Shown here in pieces: positions 34,734 to 44,323 of a DNA stretch of 52,739 bases. Each line of letters begins with the position of its first letter. Positions within the stretch are counted from its first letter, which is position 1. Both the position numbers and the translations under genes were made by a program. The DNA is from Thermomicrobiales bacterium (GTDB lineage Bacteria > Chloroflexota > Chloroflexia > Thermomicrobiales > CADCWN01), in assembly GCA_030446685.1 (NCBI GenBank), contig JAUJMV010000017.1, forward strand, positions 91,217 to 143,955, in the 5' to 3' direction. The notes below the pieces were generated by a model, which saw only the letters and a program-made list of their open reading frames with translations, was not told the origin of the DNA and did not search any database.

Positions 34734-36179
34734 ATGGGTCTAGCACGGGAGGGGGAGCCGGTGGAACGCACGGAGCGACTCGCCCTGCCGGCCCGCCGCG
34801 GCTGGCGGGGGGGGGTGCTGGACCAGATCACCGAGGCGCTGACCGCCGTCGCGGAGGTCTGCCTCCACCCGATCGTCGTCCTCCCGCTCTTCTTCGCCGG
34901 CCTGACCACCTCGACGGTGACGGTCGGCCTGGCGATCGCGGTCGTGCTGGCGGCGGCCCCCCTCGGCATGGTCCCGGCCCTGCTCCTCGAACGCCGGACC
35001 GGGCTCCAGACGACCGCCCTGCTGGGCGCCGCCGGCGGCCGCGCCCTCGCCCTCTCCGCGCTGGCGGGGATCGGCGCGCTCCTTTCCGGCCGCCAGCCGC
35101 AACTCCTCGGCGTCGCGATCGCGCTGCTCGCCCTGGGGCTGGCCTGTGGCGGCTTCACCGAGCCGCTGCGCCGCGCGGGGGGCCACCTCGACACGCCGCT
35201 GAGCGGGCGCAACCGCTGGTTCCTGACCGGCGCGCTGGCGGCCGTCGGCGGCGCCCTCCTGGCGCGGCCGCTCCTCGCCGGGGCCGACGCGAGCTTCCCC
35301 AGCCGCTATCTGCAGCTCTTCCTGATCGCCGGGTTCCTCTTCGTCCTGGTCGCCGTCATCCTCTTCGTGCGCCAGCCGCTGCACACGGGCGACCGCGCGC
35401 CGCGCGGCTGGGCCGCGCTCGCCACGATACCGGACCTGCTGCTCAACAACCTGGCCTACGGGCGCTTCGCCTGCTTCCGCGCCATCTACGCCTTCGGCGC
35501 GATCGCCGACCCATTTTATGTCCTCTACGCGACCCGCGAGCTAGGCGCCGGCGGGCGCACCGCCGCGGCGTACCTGCTGACGCTGGCGGCGGCCCGCGCG
35601 GTCGCCGGCGCCGTCTGGCGCGGGCTCGGCATCGGGGGCGGCAACCGCATGGTCCTCCAGCTCGCCGCCTTCGTCCGCCTGCTCGCACCGATCACCGCCC
35701 TGACGCTGCCGCCGCTGCTCGGCGCGGCGGCCCTGCGCGACCGCCTCCCCGGCGACGGCGCGGCCAGCTTGGTCGCCTTCGGGCTCGTCTTCGCCGCCTA
35801 CGGCGCCGCCAGTGCTGGGGTCGACCTCGCCGGCCCGGCCCTGCAGGCGGCGATCACCACGCCGAACGAGCGCCCCGCCGCCGCGACGCTGACCGCGCTC
35901 CTCCTGGCGGGGACGGCGTTCATCGTCGTGCTCGGCGGGCTGATCGTCGAGCGCCTCGGCTTCCCCCTCCTCTTCATCGCCGCCCTGATGACCGGCCTCA
36001 TCGCCCTCCTCGCCAGCGGCCTCGTCGAGGAGCCCCACGCCGTCATCCGCCGCGGCCCGCAGGGCGAGCGCCCGATCACCCGGCGCCACCGCCGGGCGCC
36101 GGCGCCGGAGGGGGGGCGGACGCAGGCCGAAGGGGGCGGGTCGAGACCAGAGGCGAGGGGGCCGATCATCGATCCGTAG
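34734..36179 (+). CDS. Polytopic membrane protein, MFS-transporter-like
   Basis: A 481-residue membrane protein with about 12 hydrophobic segments. It has MFS-like features: VLPLFFAGLTTSTVTVGLAIAVVLAAAPLG near the N-terminus, a central cytosolic-type break around residues 205-225, and FFAAYGAASAG-like and PNERPAAATLTALLLAG runs in the second half. No strong MFS signature (G-x-x-x-D-R) is present, so the family is provisional. The C-terminal tail (~440-481) is hydrophilic and Arg/Pro-rich. A TATAAT at 34610-34615 lies 118 bp upstream but has no good -35 box. Substrate unknown. Confidence 0.65.
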   Translation: MGLAREGEPVERTERLALPARRGWRGGVLDQITEALTAVAEVCLHPIVVLPLFFAGLTTSTVTVGLAIAVVLAAAPLGMVPALLLERRTGLQTTALLGAAGGRALALSALAGIGALLSGRQPQLLGVAIALLALGLACGGFTEPLRRAGGHLDTPLSGRNRWFLTGALAAVGGALLARPLLAGADASFPSRYLQLFLIAGFLFVLVAVILFVRQPLHTGDRAPRGWAALATIPDLLLNNLAYGRFACFRAIYAFGAIADPFYVLYATRELGAGGRTAAAYLLTLAAARAVAGAVWRGLGIGGGNRMVLQLAAFVRLLAPITALTLPPLLGAAALRDRLPGDGAASLVAFGLVFAAYGAASAGVDLAGPALQAAITTPNERPAAATLTALLLAGTAFIVVLGGLIVERLGFPLLFIAALMTGLIALLASGLVEEPHAVIRRGPQGERPITRRHRRAPAPEGGRTQAEGGGSRPEARGPIIDP

Positions 36180-36236
36180 CGGCGCAAGCACGGCTTCAAG
36201 CCCGCGCCGCGTACCTCGCGCCCTCCGTCACCGCCC

Positions 36237-37489
36237 TCACGCCTGGCGTGACAGCCGCGCGATCGGGCATTCGTAGCAGCGTCGTTGCACGCAATAGTGG
36301 CGATAGAGGTGCAACGCGCCCTGCTGCTGGCGGCCGGTCCGCAGCCGCAGCGCCGCCCCCCCGCCGAGTTGCGCCACCAGGCCGCGCACCTGCTCGTTGC
36401 CGGACGAGGCCGGGACGATCTCCCAGAGGGCCGCCGCGCCGCCCGCCAGCCGCTCGTTCCCGGACCACGCGCCGTAAGCCAGCGCGAACGGCACCACGAT
36501 ATTGACGATCATCTCCGCCGCGCGGTCGGCGCCGATGAAGCGCCCGAACGGGTCGCCGCGGCGGGTCGGGCCGAGCAGGAGCGCGCGCAGTTCCGCCGCG
36601 CCGACCGCGGCGTCCTCTGCCGCGCACGGCTCGAGGCAGGCGGCGAGCAGCCCCTGCCGCGGGCAGCGCGCCAGGAGAGCCGCCAGCCCGAGCAGCCGGC
36701 GGATCGGGTGGTTCGCCGGGCGGACGCGCGCCAGCGCCCAGCCGTCCGGCGCGAGGACCAGGTCGCGCCAGGGCGCGCGGTGCGCCGTCCATTCCGCCTC
36801 GATCGCCGCCAACTCCTCGGGCGGCAGCCCGGCCAGTTCCGCCCGCGCCGCGTCGAACGGCAGGAACCCCGCCACCCCCAGCAGGGTCGCGGCGGCCCGC
36901 GCGAACGCCGCGCCCCGGTCGCCGGCCGGCAGGCGCCGCTCGATCTCGGCCAGCGGCAGCGCCGCTGCCAGCGCCGCCATCGGCGCGCGGTTGCGCGCGT
37001 AGCCGAGCGCGTCGAGCAGCCCGGCGTAGAGGACCTGGCCGGGCGGCGCCGCGGTGAACGACGCCTCGATCGTCGCCGCCTTCGCCGTCAGCCGCGCGTC
37101 CCCCGCGCGCTCCAGCGCCGCCAGCGCCGCCGCCGCGTTGGTCGCCGTCACCTCCGCGATGCACGGCGCATCGGCGAGCGCCCCGAGCGGCGGCAGCGCC
37201 GGGTCGGGCGGCAGGCGCTCCAGCCGGTCCTTCAGCGCCGGCCCCAGCACCAGCGTCGGCACGACCGCCCCGTCCTGGCGGCGGCAGGGGCGGGCCAGTT
37301 CGCCCTCCAGCACGACGTGCAGGATGACGCCGTTGTAGGCTGGGTCGAGATGGTGGCCGTGGTCGTACCACCCGGACGGGCGCAGGTGGACCTCCACGTC
37401 CCCCCGCCGCAGCTCCGCCCCGAACGCGATCAGCGCCCCTGGAAATCCGGCCCGAAGTTGAACGTCCAGCGCCCCCGGTAGACGACCGT
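36237..37489 (-). pseudogene. DUF2851 gene, 3' part (interrupted by the integrative element)
   Basis: Most of a DUF2851 protein, a family of unknown function often found in Chloroflexota and Bacteroidota. In the host frame it begins TVVYRGRWTFNFGPDFQGALI, then RRGDVEVHLRPSGWYDHGHHLDPAYNGVILHVVLE (family hallmark), and ends near CYECPIARLSRQA with a Cys-rich tail. One base (a G near 37443) seems missing, shifting the frame at FQGALI. The open frame runs on without a stop across the junction into recombinase sequence, giving a spurious 511-residue chimera. The missing N-terminus lies 12.7 kb away at 50178-50279. Confidence 0.85.
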
Positions 37490-37510
37490 GAGTGACTGTA
37501 CAGATGGGCC
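37472..37510. other. Left attachment junction of the integrative element
   Basis: The host DUF2851 sequence ends and the element begins at a 3-bp core CGT (37487-37489, ACG on the gene strand). On the element side, minus-strand CCCATCTGTACAGTC is the inverted partner of the arm at the other end (CCCATCTGCACAGTC read outward at 50175). Joining the two host flanks at the core restores the reading frame Gln-Pro-Val-Thr-Val-Val-Tyr. Confidence 0.85.
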
Positions 37511-39121
37511 ACTCCGCCCTCGTCCGCCGTTTCTCGTGGACGTCGAAGGTCGGTGTGCTGGTGTACACGGCGGGGACGTGCCCCTCCAGGCGGTTGAACG
37601 CGTTGTACACGAGCGCCGACCGGCCCTGCACCACGACGCGAAGGTTGAGCCGCTTCAACTCCAGGTGCCGCTCCTCGTGGCCCATCCGGTCCAACTCGTC
37701 GCCAATGCGGGCGCAGTAGGCGAGGAGGTCGTCCAGCTGATCGGCCTCGGCCGCGTCGGCCCGAAGGCGCACTCAGCCTCGGTGATGGCGTCCTCGACCA
37801 GCTTCTTCCCTGGTCTCTCGACCCTCGTCAAGCTTCCGTTTGAGGGCGTCCCTGGCGATGTCACCCTCCGCGTAGAGGTCGAGCAGCCGGTCCTCCTGCT
37901 GTTTGAGCCGCGCGAGTGCCCGCCCCTCCCGCTCCAGGCGCTCGGTCAGGCCGGGGTTGGGGCCACGCCGCCGGTGCTGCAACCGGGCCAACGCCAGCCG
38001 GTCGGGGTCCTTGACGACCTCGGCGACCATGGCCCACACGTAGTCCTCCAGCCAATCCACCGAGACCTGACGCGACCCGCAGGACTGGCCCGGCAGCCTC
38101 CGTCGACACGCAGGTGTAGACGCGCTTGCCCTTCCTGACGCGGGTCCTTCAGCCGCCGCCCACACCGCCGGCAGTAGACCAGGCCCGTCAGAGGTACTTC
38201 CGCCTGGTCGGCCAGGAGTTGGCGCTGGTGTTGGTCGCGAGCCGCTGCTGCACCCGCTCCCAGGTCGCCTCGTCGACGATGGGCGGCGTCGGCAGCTTGA
38301 CCCACTCCTCCTCCGGGCGTCGCCTAATGACCCAGGACACCGAGCCGTCCTCGTTGTGGCGCTTGGTCCGGTGGATGGTCCACAGCCCGCGCCGCCCTTG
38401 TAGGCCGCGCGGGTGAGGATGAGCCGCACCGTGGAGCGGCCCCAGGCGTGCGGCACGTCGATTTGCCGGTCCACCTTGCCCTTGGATGGGGCGGTACCCC
38501 GGCCTCGTTGAGCCTCGTTGACGATGGTGTGGAGGGACCGCCCCTCCTCGTAGGCCTGAAGATGCGCCGCACGACCGCCTCCTCCGGCTCGTACACCGAG
38601 CGGGTGCCGGTCTCGCGGTCGCGTGCCGATAGCCATAGAGGTCGAAGCCGTAGCTGTTGACCTTCCCGTTGCGCAGACGGGTCAGCTTGCCCTGCATCGA
38701 GCGCTCCTGATCTTCTCGCGCTCGATCTTCCCCAAGCAGCCGCTGATGCTGCGAAGGAGCCTCCCGTCGGCGTCTTGTCGAACTGCTCGGTCACGAACGC
38801 CATCTCCACGTCGGACCGGGTGAACTCGTCCTCCAGGATGTACAGGCGCCGGCTCGCGGGACAGGCGGTCCACTGCATGGGCGATGACGATCTGCACCTC
38901 CCGCCGCCGGGCCACCTCACGCAGCGCCGACAGCCGGGGCCGCTCCCAGAGGTCCGCGCCCGTGTGGGCTCCTTCATGGTAGACGTGGCGCTCGTCCACC
39001 ACGTAGCCGCGCTCCTGCGCGTAGCGCTGACAGCGCCCTCCTGCGACTGAAGCGAGGTGCCGTCCCGCTCCTGCCCCTCGGTCGACACCCGGCAGTAGAT
39101 CGCCGCACGCTTGGCCGTCAT
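37490..39121 (-). CDS. Large serine recombinase (integrase), multiply frameshifted
   Basis: A ~540-residue large serine recombinase that would integrate and excise the element. Ordered pieces in changing frames: MTAKRAAIYCRVSTEGQERDGTSLQSQ with the catalytic Ser in RVSTEGQ, then YVVDERHVYHEGAHTGADLWERPRLSALRE, KVNSYGFDLYGY, SWVIRRRPEEEWVKLPTPPIVDEATWERVQQRL, the zinc ribbon LTGLVYCRRCGRRLKD, coiled-coil LTERLEREGRALARLKQQEDRLLDLY, and ELKRLNLRVVVQGRSALVY near the end. At least five indels are needed to join them. ATG 39121 has GGAGGGGAGGG. No stop occurs before the left junction in any frame, so the 3' end appears to overlap the attachment site. Confidence 0.85.
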
Positions 39122-39337
39122 CGTCCCTCCCCTCCGCTCGGCGCGCTCCCGCGCCAGCCGCTCCACTTCCTCACGGTCGAACAGGGTCAGGCGGTTGGAC
39201 ACCCTGACCGCGCGCAGCACACCGGCCGCGGCCAACCTGCCCGGCATCGGCGCGCTCAGCCCCAAGACCCTGGCCGCCTCGCGGCCGCTGATGAGCCGGT
39301 CCGGCAGGACCGGCGCGAGCCTCCTCACGCCATCCAC
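39122..39337 (-). CDS. Small HTH protein (MerR/excisionase-like) upstream of the recombinase
   Basis: About 70 residues with a winged-helix-type HTH: LISGREAARVLGLSAPMPGRLAAAGVLRAVRVSNRLTLFDREEVERLARERAE. The LFDREEVERLA end is typical of excisionase/MerR-like domains that bind att sites or operators. It probably controls recombination direction or its own promoter. GTG 39337 or 39328 are the likely starts. In this sequence the frame runs without a stop into the recombinase ATG (39121). A one-base indel in the G-run before it would create the common ATGA stop-start overlap, so an artefactual fusion is likely. IS607-type recombinases do carry such an HTH fused in frame, so a true fusion remains possible. 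Confidence 0.6.
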
Positions 39338-39350
39338 CTCATGCCTATCC

Positions 39351-39403
39351 GCGTACGTACGCACCCAACACCCATTATACAGCACGCGGTTTCAACGTGT
39401 AAA
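39351..39403 (-). promoter_or_regulatory. Promoter with palindromic operator for the HTH-recombinase genes
   Basis: On the minus strand: -35 TTTACA (39403-39398), an 18-nt spacer and -10 TATAAT (39379-39374). About 11-12 nt downstream is a perfect 12-bp palindrome GCGTACGTACGC (39351-39362), close to the expected start of transcription and upstream of the HTH gene. The layout suggests repression by a dimeric regulator, possibly the HTH protein itself. Confidence 0.7.
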
Positions 39404-39602
39404 CACATTTCGACTCAAGTTTGGGCACAAGTGCGATGAGGGGAAGGGGTCCGGGACGCAGGTGCGCAGCAATCCAGAAATGAATCCAGATTATGTTTCC
39501 GTCCCTTCGCCATAGGGAGTTATGGGGAAGGTTGCTTGGATGGTTCTGGCATGGTTCTGCTCATCGTACGGGCGTTCCTGCCTTCTCAACCGATGGGGAT
39601 GG

Positions 39603-39640
39603 CCGCGGGCCGACACGTCCACTTGCGTGTCGGCCCGCGG
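39603..39640 (-). terminator. 15-bp perfect hairpin after the small-gene operon
   Basis: Arms CCGCGGGCCGACACG (39603-39617) and their complement (39626-39640) enclose an 8-nt loop, 24 bp past the stop of the minus-strand coiled-coil gene. No T-tract. It probably ends or insulates the primase operon before the recombinase promoter. The remaining sequence 39404-39602 shows nothing else. Confidence 0.55.
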
Positions 39641-39663
39641 CGGTTGATTACCAGTCAGTGCCG

Positions 39664-39944
39664 TCAGCGGCGGCGGCGGTGGCCGCCGTGGAGCAGGGCG
39701 GTCGCGTTCTGGTGGGCGCGCGCCTGCTTTTCGGGCGGGTCGGGTGGGAGGCCGGCGAGTTCGCCCAGGTCGGCCTCGGCGAGCTCGACGTGCCTGGTGG
39801 CCTCGCCCAACTCCCGCTGCAGCCGGGCGGCGGTCGCGTGCGCGTCGTTCAACTCCTTGCGGACGCGCTTGCTCCTCGGCCCTCTGGCGGTTGAGGCGCT
39901 TCCTCGGCCGCGGCGCGGTCGGTCGGCTTGCGGTAGACGGTCAT
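39664..39944 (-). CDS. Small coiled-coil protein, frameshifted
   Basis: About 92 residues when two indels near 39895 and 39860 are corrected: MTVYRKPTDRAAAEE, LNRQRAEEQAR, VRKELNDAHATAARLQRELGEATRHVELAEADLGELAGLPPDPPEKQ, ending with a His/Arg tail. Heptad spacing suggests a coiled coil. The ATG at 39944 overlaps the stop codon of the preceding gene (ATGA). It is the last gene of the minus-strand replication operon of the element. No known family recognised. Confidence 0.5.
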
Positions 39945-40192
39945 CGGGCGTCCTCCTTCTCGTCCCCTTGATGGTTCAGCGTCACGGCGGCGGCGATGGT
40001 GGGTGGCTCGTCGCCCCGGCGGGTGTTGGTGGCGGGGCGTCGCGGTCGTGGGGGTTGGAGGGCGTCGCGCAGCATGCGGACCATGTCACGCGCGACCAGC
40101 TTCTCCAGGCGCTGCCGGCGGAGGTCCGCGAGGGCATCCTCCAACCGGCGAGGGTCCTGTCGGGGGTCGCCCACCCCTCGATACGAGGTCAT
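39941..40192 (-). CDS. Small basic/acidic protein of the element, unknown
   Basis: An 83-residue protein: MTSYRGVGDPRQDPRRLEDALADLRRQRLEKLVARDMVRMLRDAL then a Pro/Arg-rich linker and an IAAAVTLNHQGDEKEDA tail. The N-terminal half should be helical. A GTGGAGGC site supports ATG 40192 rather than 40204. Its stop overlaps the coiled-coil gene start. I do not recognise the family. Confidence 0.5.
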   Translation of the reverse strand: MTSYRGVGDPRQDPRRLEDALADLRRQRLEKLVARDMVRMLRDALQPPRPRRPATNTRRGDEPPTIAAAVTLNHQGDEKEDAR

Positions 40193-40272
40193 GGCTGCCT
40201 CCACTTGGTGTCGCGATGGCGGCTGGCGGCGGTCCTTCGCGCGCGGGCGGGGGTGCCCTGGTGCGATACATC

Positions 40273-40613
40273 CTAGGCCGTATTACCGCCACCCCCGGCC
40301 CTGGCGCCGTCGGCGTGTCGGGGCCCCCACCCCGACCATCCTCGCCCGGTTCTCCTTGTCAGCGGGCCGACTCGACCAGGGACGTAGCCCGTGCGGTCGT
40401 AGGGGCTGGCCGGGTCGAAGCAGTGGGCCACCCGATGGCCGCCGCCCCGACCGTGAGGTGGTGCCACCGGCCGCACCAGTGGCACCAGACGGCCAAGTTG
40501 CCCCGCGGGTCGGCGTAGGCGGGCAGGAGGGGCCAGCGGCCGTCGTCGTGGGGCCGGACGTGGCCCGCCAGTGCGGCCAGGATGGCGAGGTTGGGGAGGT
40601 TGTCGCCCATCAT
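40273..40613 (-). CDS. Small zinc-ribbon-like protein, frameshifted
   Basis: About 113 residues after one frame correction near 40460: MMGDNLPNLAILAALAGHVRPHDDGRWPLLPAYADPRGNLAVWCHWCGRWHHHG followed by GHRVAHCFDPASPYDRTGYV and an Arg/Gly-rich end. CHWC, the following His pair and HRVAHC could form a zinc site. Similar small proteins are common on actinobacterial and related mobile elements (recalled, not checked). GGGGAGG precedes ATG ATG at 40613/40610, which overlap the stop of the upstream small frame. Confidence 0.5.
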
Positions 40614-40846
40614 CGGCCTCCCCAACCTCGACCGCGAGCGGTGGGGCGGACAAGGTGGGGGTTGGGGTTGCCCCTGGTCGCCCAGGGCGCGGCGACGTGT
40701 CACCCCTACAGCGAGGAGTAGCTCGTCGCCGGATATGCCCGACGACAGGAGGTCGTCGAGAAGCAGGTTGACCCCTTGCTCATCATCGAGGAGGGCCTGG
40801 GGCCGTCGTCAAGGACGCTCCACCACCCAACGCACAAAGGTGTCAT
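40609..40846 (-). CDS. Possible small acidic protein between primase and zinc protein
   Basis: Two frame pieces suggest a ~78-residue protein. An ATG at 40846 overlaps the primase stop (ATGA). The main part is ALLDDEQGVNLLLDDLLSSGISGDELLLAVG then TRRRALGDQG, and in a third frame PHLVRPTARGRGWGGR with a TGA that overlaps the next gene's ATG. The stop-start overlaps at both ends argue for a real operon member, but at least one or two indels are required. Confidence 0.35.
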
Positions 40847-43448
40847 CGTTGGCAATGATTGTTGATTCTACTGACAATGGTTCGTTGTGTGGCTGTGTGG
40901 CTGGAGTGGCTGGCGGGCGGATTCTCTTCCCCTACACCATCCGACGGTGTTCGTGGACCACTTTCCGCCAAACTACTCAAACCACTCAAACCACTCTTGG
41001 TCGTTCCGGAGTGGTACGGTTCCAGAACGGTGTCCGCCAGAACCTCGATGCCCCGGTACCACTGCCGGTGTCCGCGCCGCGCTCCTTGTGATGCCCGGCG
41101 TGCCCCCAGCCGCCGACCGAACTTGGTGTTGACACGCCCTCTGCCCGTTGTCGAACGCCCACGACTTGTGAGGCCTCGTACAGGTCCTTCGCGCTCGCCG
41201 CCCCCAGGCCTCAGGGCGCAGCGGTCCTCGATGAACTGGCTGACCCCGTCCTCCGCCTCACGGTACTCCTCGGTCGCCAGCCTCACGCTGTCGGGCGGCT
41301 TCAAGCCCCCTGTTGCCAGGCGAGGCAGCCGTGGACCAGCCAGGCCAGGATGCCGCTGGCCTCCCTCCGCAGCGTCTCCTTGAGCAGCGGGTCCTTCTTG
41401 CGCTCGTTGTCGTGCCGGGTCGTCCACGAAGCGCAGGGTGAGGGTGATGACCAGGACACGATCTTCCACAGCGCCGCGTCCTCGGCGCTGGCGCGCGGCA
41501 GGAAGTTGGTCAGCAGAAGCGGCAGGTGGGTCGGCTCGAACTGGACCATCCCGCCGTACAGGGGGCGGAGGTGATGCGGTGCCGCCGCCGGTGATGTACT
41601 TCACCTGGGCCGCGTCCATTGGTCGGACTCTGCGTCTCGCTCGTCCAGACGATCCGCTTGCCCTGTAGGGCCGCGATGTGCGGCTCGGCGGCACCCGTCG
41701 CCTCGCGCCGCCGGACGAAAGACCGCCTTGCTCACTGGGGCCGCACAGGGTCCGAGGACGTGGCCGACCGCCTCGATGAGGGTGTCCTTTCCGTTCCGGC
41801 CGCCCGGCCCGTGGAGGATGGGCACGACGCGCTCGACGCTCAGCCCGGTCAGGCCGTAGCCAAACAGCCGGCGGAGGAAGGGGATGACCCCTGCCTTGTC
41901 CGCGTTGTCGTCGAAGACCTCGTCGAGGAACTGCCCCAGCGGGGCGCGGGCCTCGTCAAGCCCCGCCACCTCGGTTGGGGCGACCGTGCGGACGTAGTCG
42001 CGCGGGTCGCCGGGGTGGAGGGCGCCGGCTTGCAGGTCGAGCATCTCGTTCGTCACGCCGAGCGGAACAGGGGTCGTGGTCCCAGCCCCACCTTGTCGTC
42101 CTCGGGTGAGCAGGGCCTGCGCGTAGGTCAGCACGTTGTTGGTGCGTCGGAGCGCCCGCAGGCTCGTCGCGCGGTCGAGCAGGGCCTTGGCCGTCGCCCG
42201 GAGTTGGGCCGCCTCCGACTTGTCTCGCGGCGGCCTCGGCCTCGCGGGTGATCTCGGCGGCGAGGCCGATGTACTGCGCCGCGACCTGGCCGGCGGCGAG
42301 GCGACGTGGGAGCCCTCCGCCTGTCCTCCCGCCAGTGGTGCCCACCCCAGTAGTGCCACCGGCCGGTCTGATGGTCGGGAGCAGCCGAACATGGTAGAGG
42401 CGGGCGAGCAGCGTAGCATCGCCGTACTCGTTCTCGGCGAGTGCGTCGAGGATGACCTGGCGGGGTGCCTGGGGGAGCTTCTCAGCGGGGTGAACCGGCG
42501 GCACTTCCTCGCCTGGGCGGCGCTCGTGCAACATTGCGCTCGACGCTGCCTTGCGGGCCATCTCCGCGTACCGCACCTCGTGGTCACGGCGGCGGGCGTA
42601 CTTGTGGTGCCCAGATCTCGTCGCGCCTGGCCAGGGCCGTCGCGATCGTCTGCCCGGTGGCACCCGCGCGTGAGAGGCTGTGGGCAATCTTGTAGAGCGT
42701 GCCGCCTGGTCCACCTGCCCGTCGGGCCTGTAGGCCGGGTCCTCGCCGCGCCAGATCCGCATGTCCCGCTCGGACAGCCGGACCGGCGGCGACTTGCTCA
42801 CCCCCTCTTCCTCGGGCGGCAAGCTCCAGGCGGTATCCCGCTTCCGCTGCTCGTCCTCCAACATCTCGACCACTGGCGCGGGGGCGTACGGGAGTTGCGA
42901 CAGCGGCGGAGTTCGCCATCGACCAGCGCGTAGACGCGTCCGGACCCGCGCACGCCCTGGCCCGACGGCGTACCCTGGAGGCCAGGATGTCGTACTCGTC
43001 GGACTTGCAGATGCGGGGGTCGGTGTGCCCTCGGGTAGGCGCAGCAGGGCGTGCCACTTGTGGTCCGCGCTCGACTCCAGGGTGGGCGCATGCCCCCACC
43101 CCGAAACGTACGGTCCCACGCGACCGAGTCGGAGGACACGTCCACGACTCCCACCGACTCTAGCGCGATGCCGACGTTGGCGTCCGGCCAACGCTCGGCC
43201 CAGCGTGCGATCTGCTCAGGGTCGGCGGTGGCGTCCCTCGCGCCATGCCGCGTCAACGGCCGCTTGCCGATGTCCTCCTCATCGACGCTGCCGAGGTACT
43301 TGCACGCGCCGTCGCCGGTTGGCGAGGAGAGGGGATGACCGGATAGCCCTTCGAGGCGTACTCCAGCGCCAATCCCCGGAAAGCTCCAGACGACGCATCA
43401 TGCAAGGGGCGGTGTAATTTCCTCGTCGTCGCACACTACAATGGACAT
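40843..43448 (-). CDS. P4-type primase-helicase (prim-pol + D5-like ATPase), multiply frameshifted
   Basis: An ~860-residue replication protein that would prime and unwind the excised element. It starts MSIVVCDDEEI at ATG 43448 behind AAGGAAGGAA. The N-terminal primase-polymerase part has LALEYASKGYPVIP, KRPLTRHGARDATADPEQIARWAERWPDANVGIALE and KSDEYDILAS. The middle has VRLSERDMRIWRGEDPAYRPDG and VILDALAENEYGDATLLARLYHVRLL. The C-terminal SF3-type helicase has ERVVPILHGPGGRNGKDTLIEAVGHVLG (Walker A) and LQGKRIVWTSE (Walker B region), then VKYITGGG and FEPTHLPLLLTNFLPRA. The tail ends SRINNHCQR at 40843. About ten indels break the frame. Confidence 0.8.
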
Positions 43449-43578
43449 AGAAGCATTCCTTCCTTCCCATGTCGCCCTGGACGGCTGGTCCCCGTCCGGG
43501 GCGACGCCCTTCCTCCGGGTGTTGCCGCTCCAGCAGCCGGCGGCGCCCTCGCCGCCCTGGCCCGCGCTCGGGTGTTAC

Positions 43579-43814
43579 TCACCGTTGCCCCGCCCCGTGG
43601 TGATGGCGCCGATGGTCCCCCGGGGCAGCTTGCCGCCGTCCCGCGGCCGCCAGCCGCCTGACGTCCTCGACGTCGAGCAGCCACCCACGCGGCGTGTTGA
43701 CTGCGCGAACGAGGCCCACCTCCGCGTAGAACCGGGCCATGGCGACCGTCACCCCGAGGAGCTTGGCGGCCCGGCCGGCGGTGATCGCTTGGCTCGACAG
43801 GGAAGCGCGATCAT
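43579..43814 (-). CDS. MerR-like HTH regulator, one frameshift
   Basis: About 78 residues: MIALP then, after one missing C in a C-run near 43800, LSSQAITAGRAAKLLGVTVAMARFYAEVGLVRAVNTPRGWLLDVEDVRRLAAAG and a His/Arg tail ending at TGA 43579-43581. The GRAAKLLGV helix-turn-helix followed by FYAEVGLV and a wing is MerR-like. ATG 43814 has AAGGAGGAGG. It precedes the primase gene and likely regulates it or the promoter upstream. Confidence 0.65.
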
Positions 43815-44038
43815 CTCCTCCTCCTTAGCGCACCGCTCATGTCCGCATCCGTGCCGAAGCGCTGGCGTCCTCCTCCCTCCCCGCCCGCGGGCAAACAAAA
43901 AGGGTGAACCCCTCGGGCCGCCCTCAGATGAGGAGCAGCCGTTGGGGTTCGCCCACAATTTATTGCCATGCCGGATGCGCCGAACTTGGGTCGTGCCTGT
44001 CCCACCCACGCCGATGCGGGTGGACCTTTAGTAGGCGC

Positions 44039-44066
44039 TTGACGGCGGCAGCGTCGCCGCCGTCAA
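44039..44066. promoter_or_regulatory. 11-bp perfect hairpin in the leader of the HTH-primase operon
   Basis: Arms TTGACGGCGGC (44039-44049) and GCCGCCGTCAA (44056-44066), loop 6 nt. It lies between the predicted promoter at 44.12 kb and the HTH start at 43814, so it could be an operator or attenuator. No T-tract follows on the minus strand. Confidence 0.4.
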
Positions 44067-44121
44067 TTGGACTCCGGCACTCGGTCTGGCAGCCTAATCG
44101 ACCACCGTCACCATTACTTCT

Positions 44122-44150
44122 ATTCTACAATGTCGGTAATCCCTTGTACA
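44122..44150 (-). promoter_or_regulatory. Putative promoter for the HTH-primase operon
   Basis: Minus strand: -35 TGTACA (44150-44145), a 17-nt spacer, and -10 TAGAAT (44127-44122), about 308 bp upstream of the HTH gene. It lies in a short AT-richer stretch. The match is 4/6 and 5/6 to consensus. Confidence 0.45.
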
Positions 44151-44323
44151 CCTGAACGTTTGTTCTGCCTCTCCGACGTTTCCAGAATCCATGTTCACCG
44201 TTCGCCCCGGATGTCGCCCCATCCGACTCGTGGCGTGCCTCGTCGCTCGTGGCGTTGTTCTTGCGGTGCTGCCTCGCCTCCAGTGGTTGTGGGAGCGTAA
44301 TGCCGTCGCAGGGGCTGAACGGA

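Noticed and set aside
36237..37772. Apparent 511-residue protein spanning DUF2851 and recombinase sequence
   Set aside because: Chimera made by reading through the element junction; the two halves belong to different genes.
39603..39640. Hairpin considered as a CRISPR-like repeat
   Set aside because: Only one copy, no regularly spaced repeats and no cas genes anywhere in the window.
43441..44031. 196-codon plus-strand open frame over the HTH gene
   Set aside because: The minus strand gives a clear MerR-like HTH with a strong ribosome site; the plus frame has no recognisable features.
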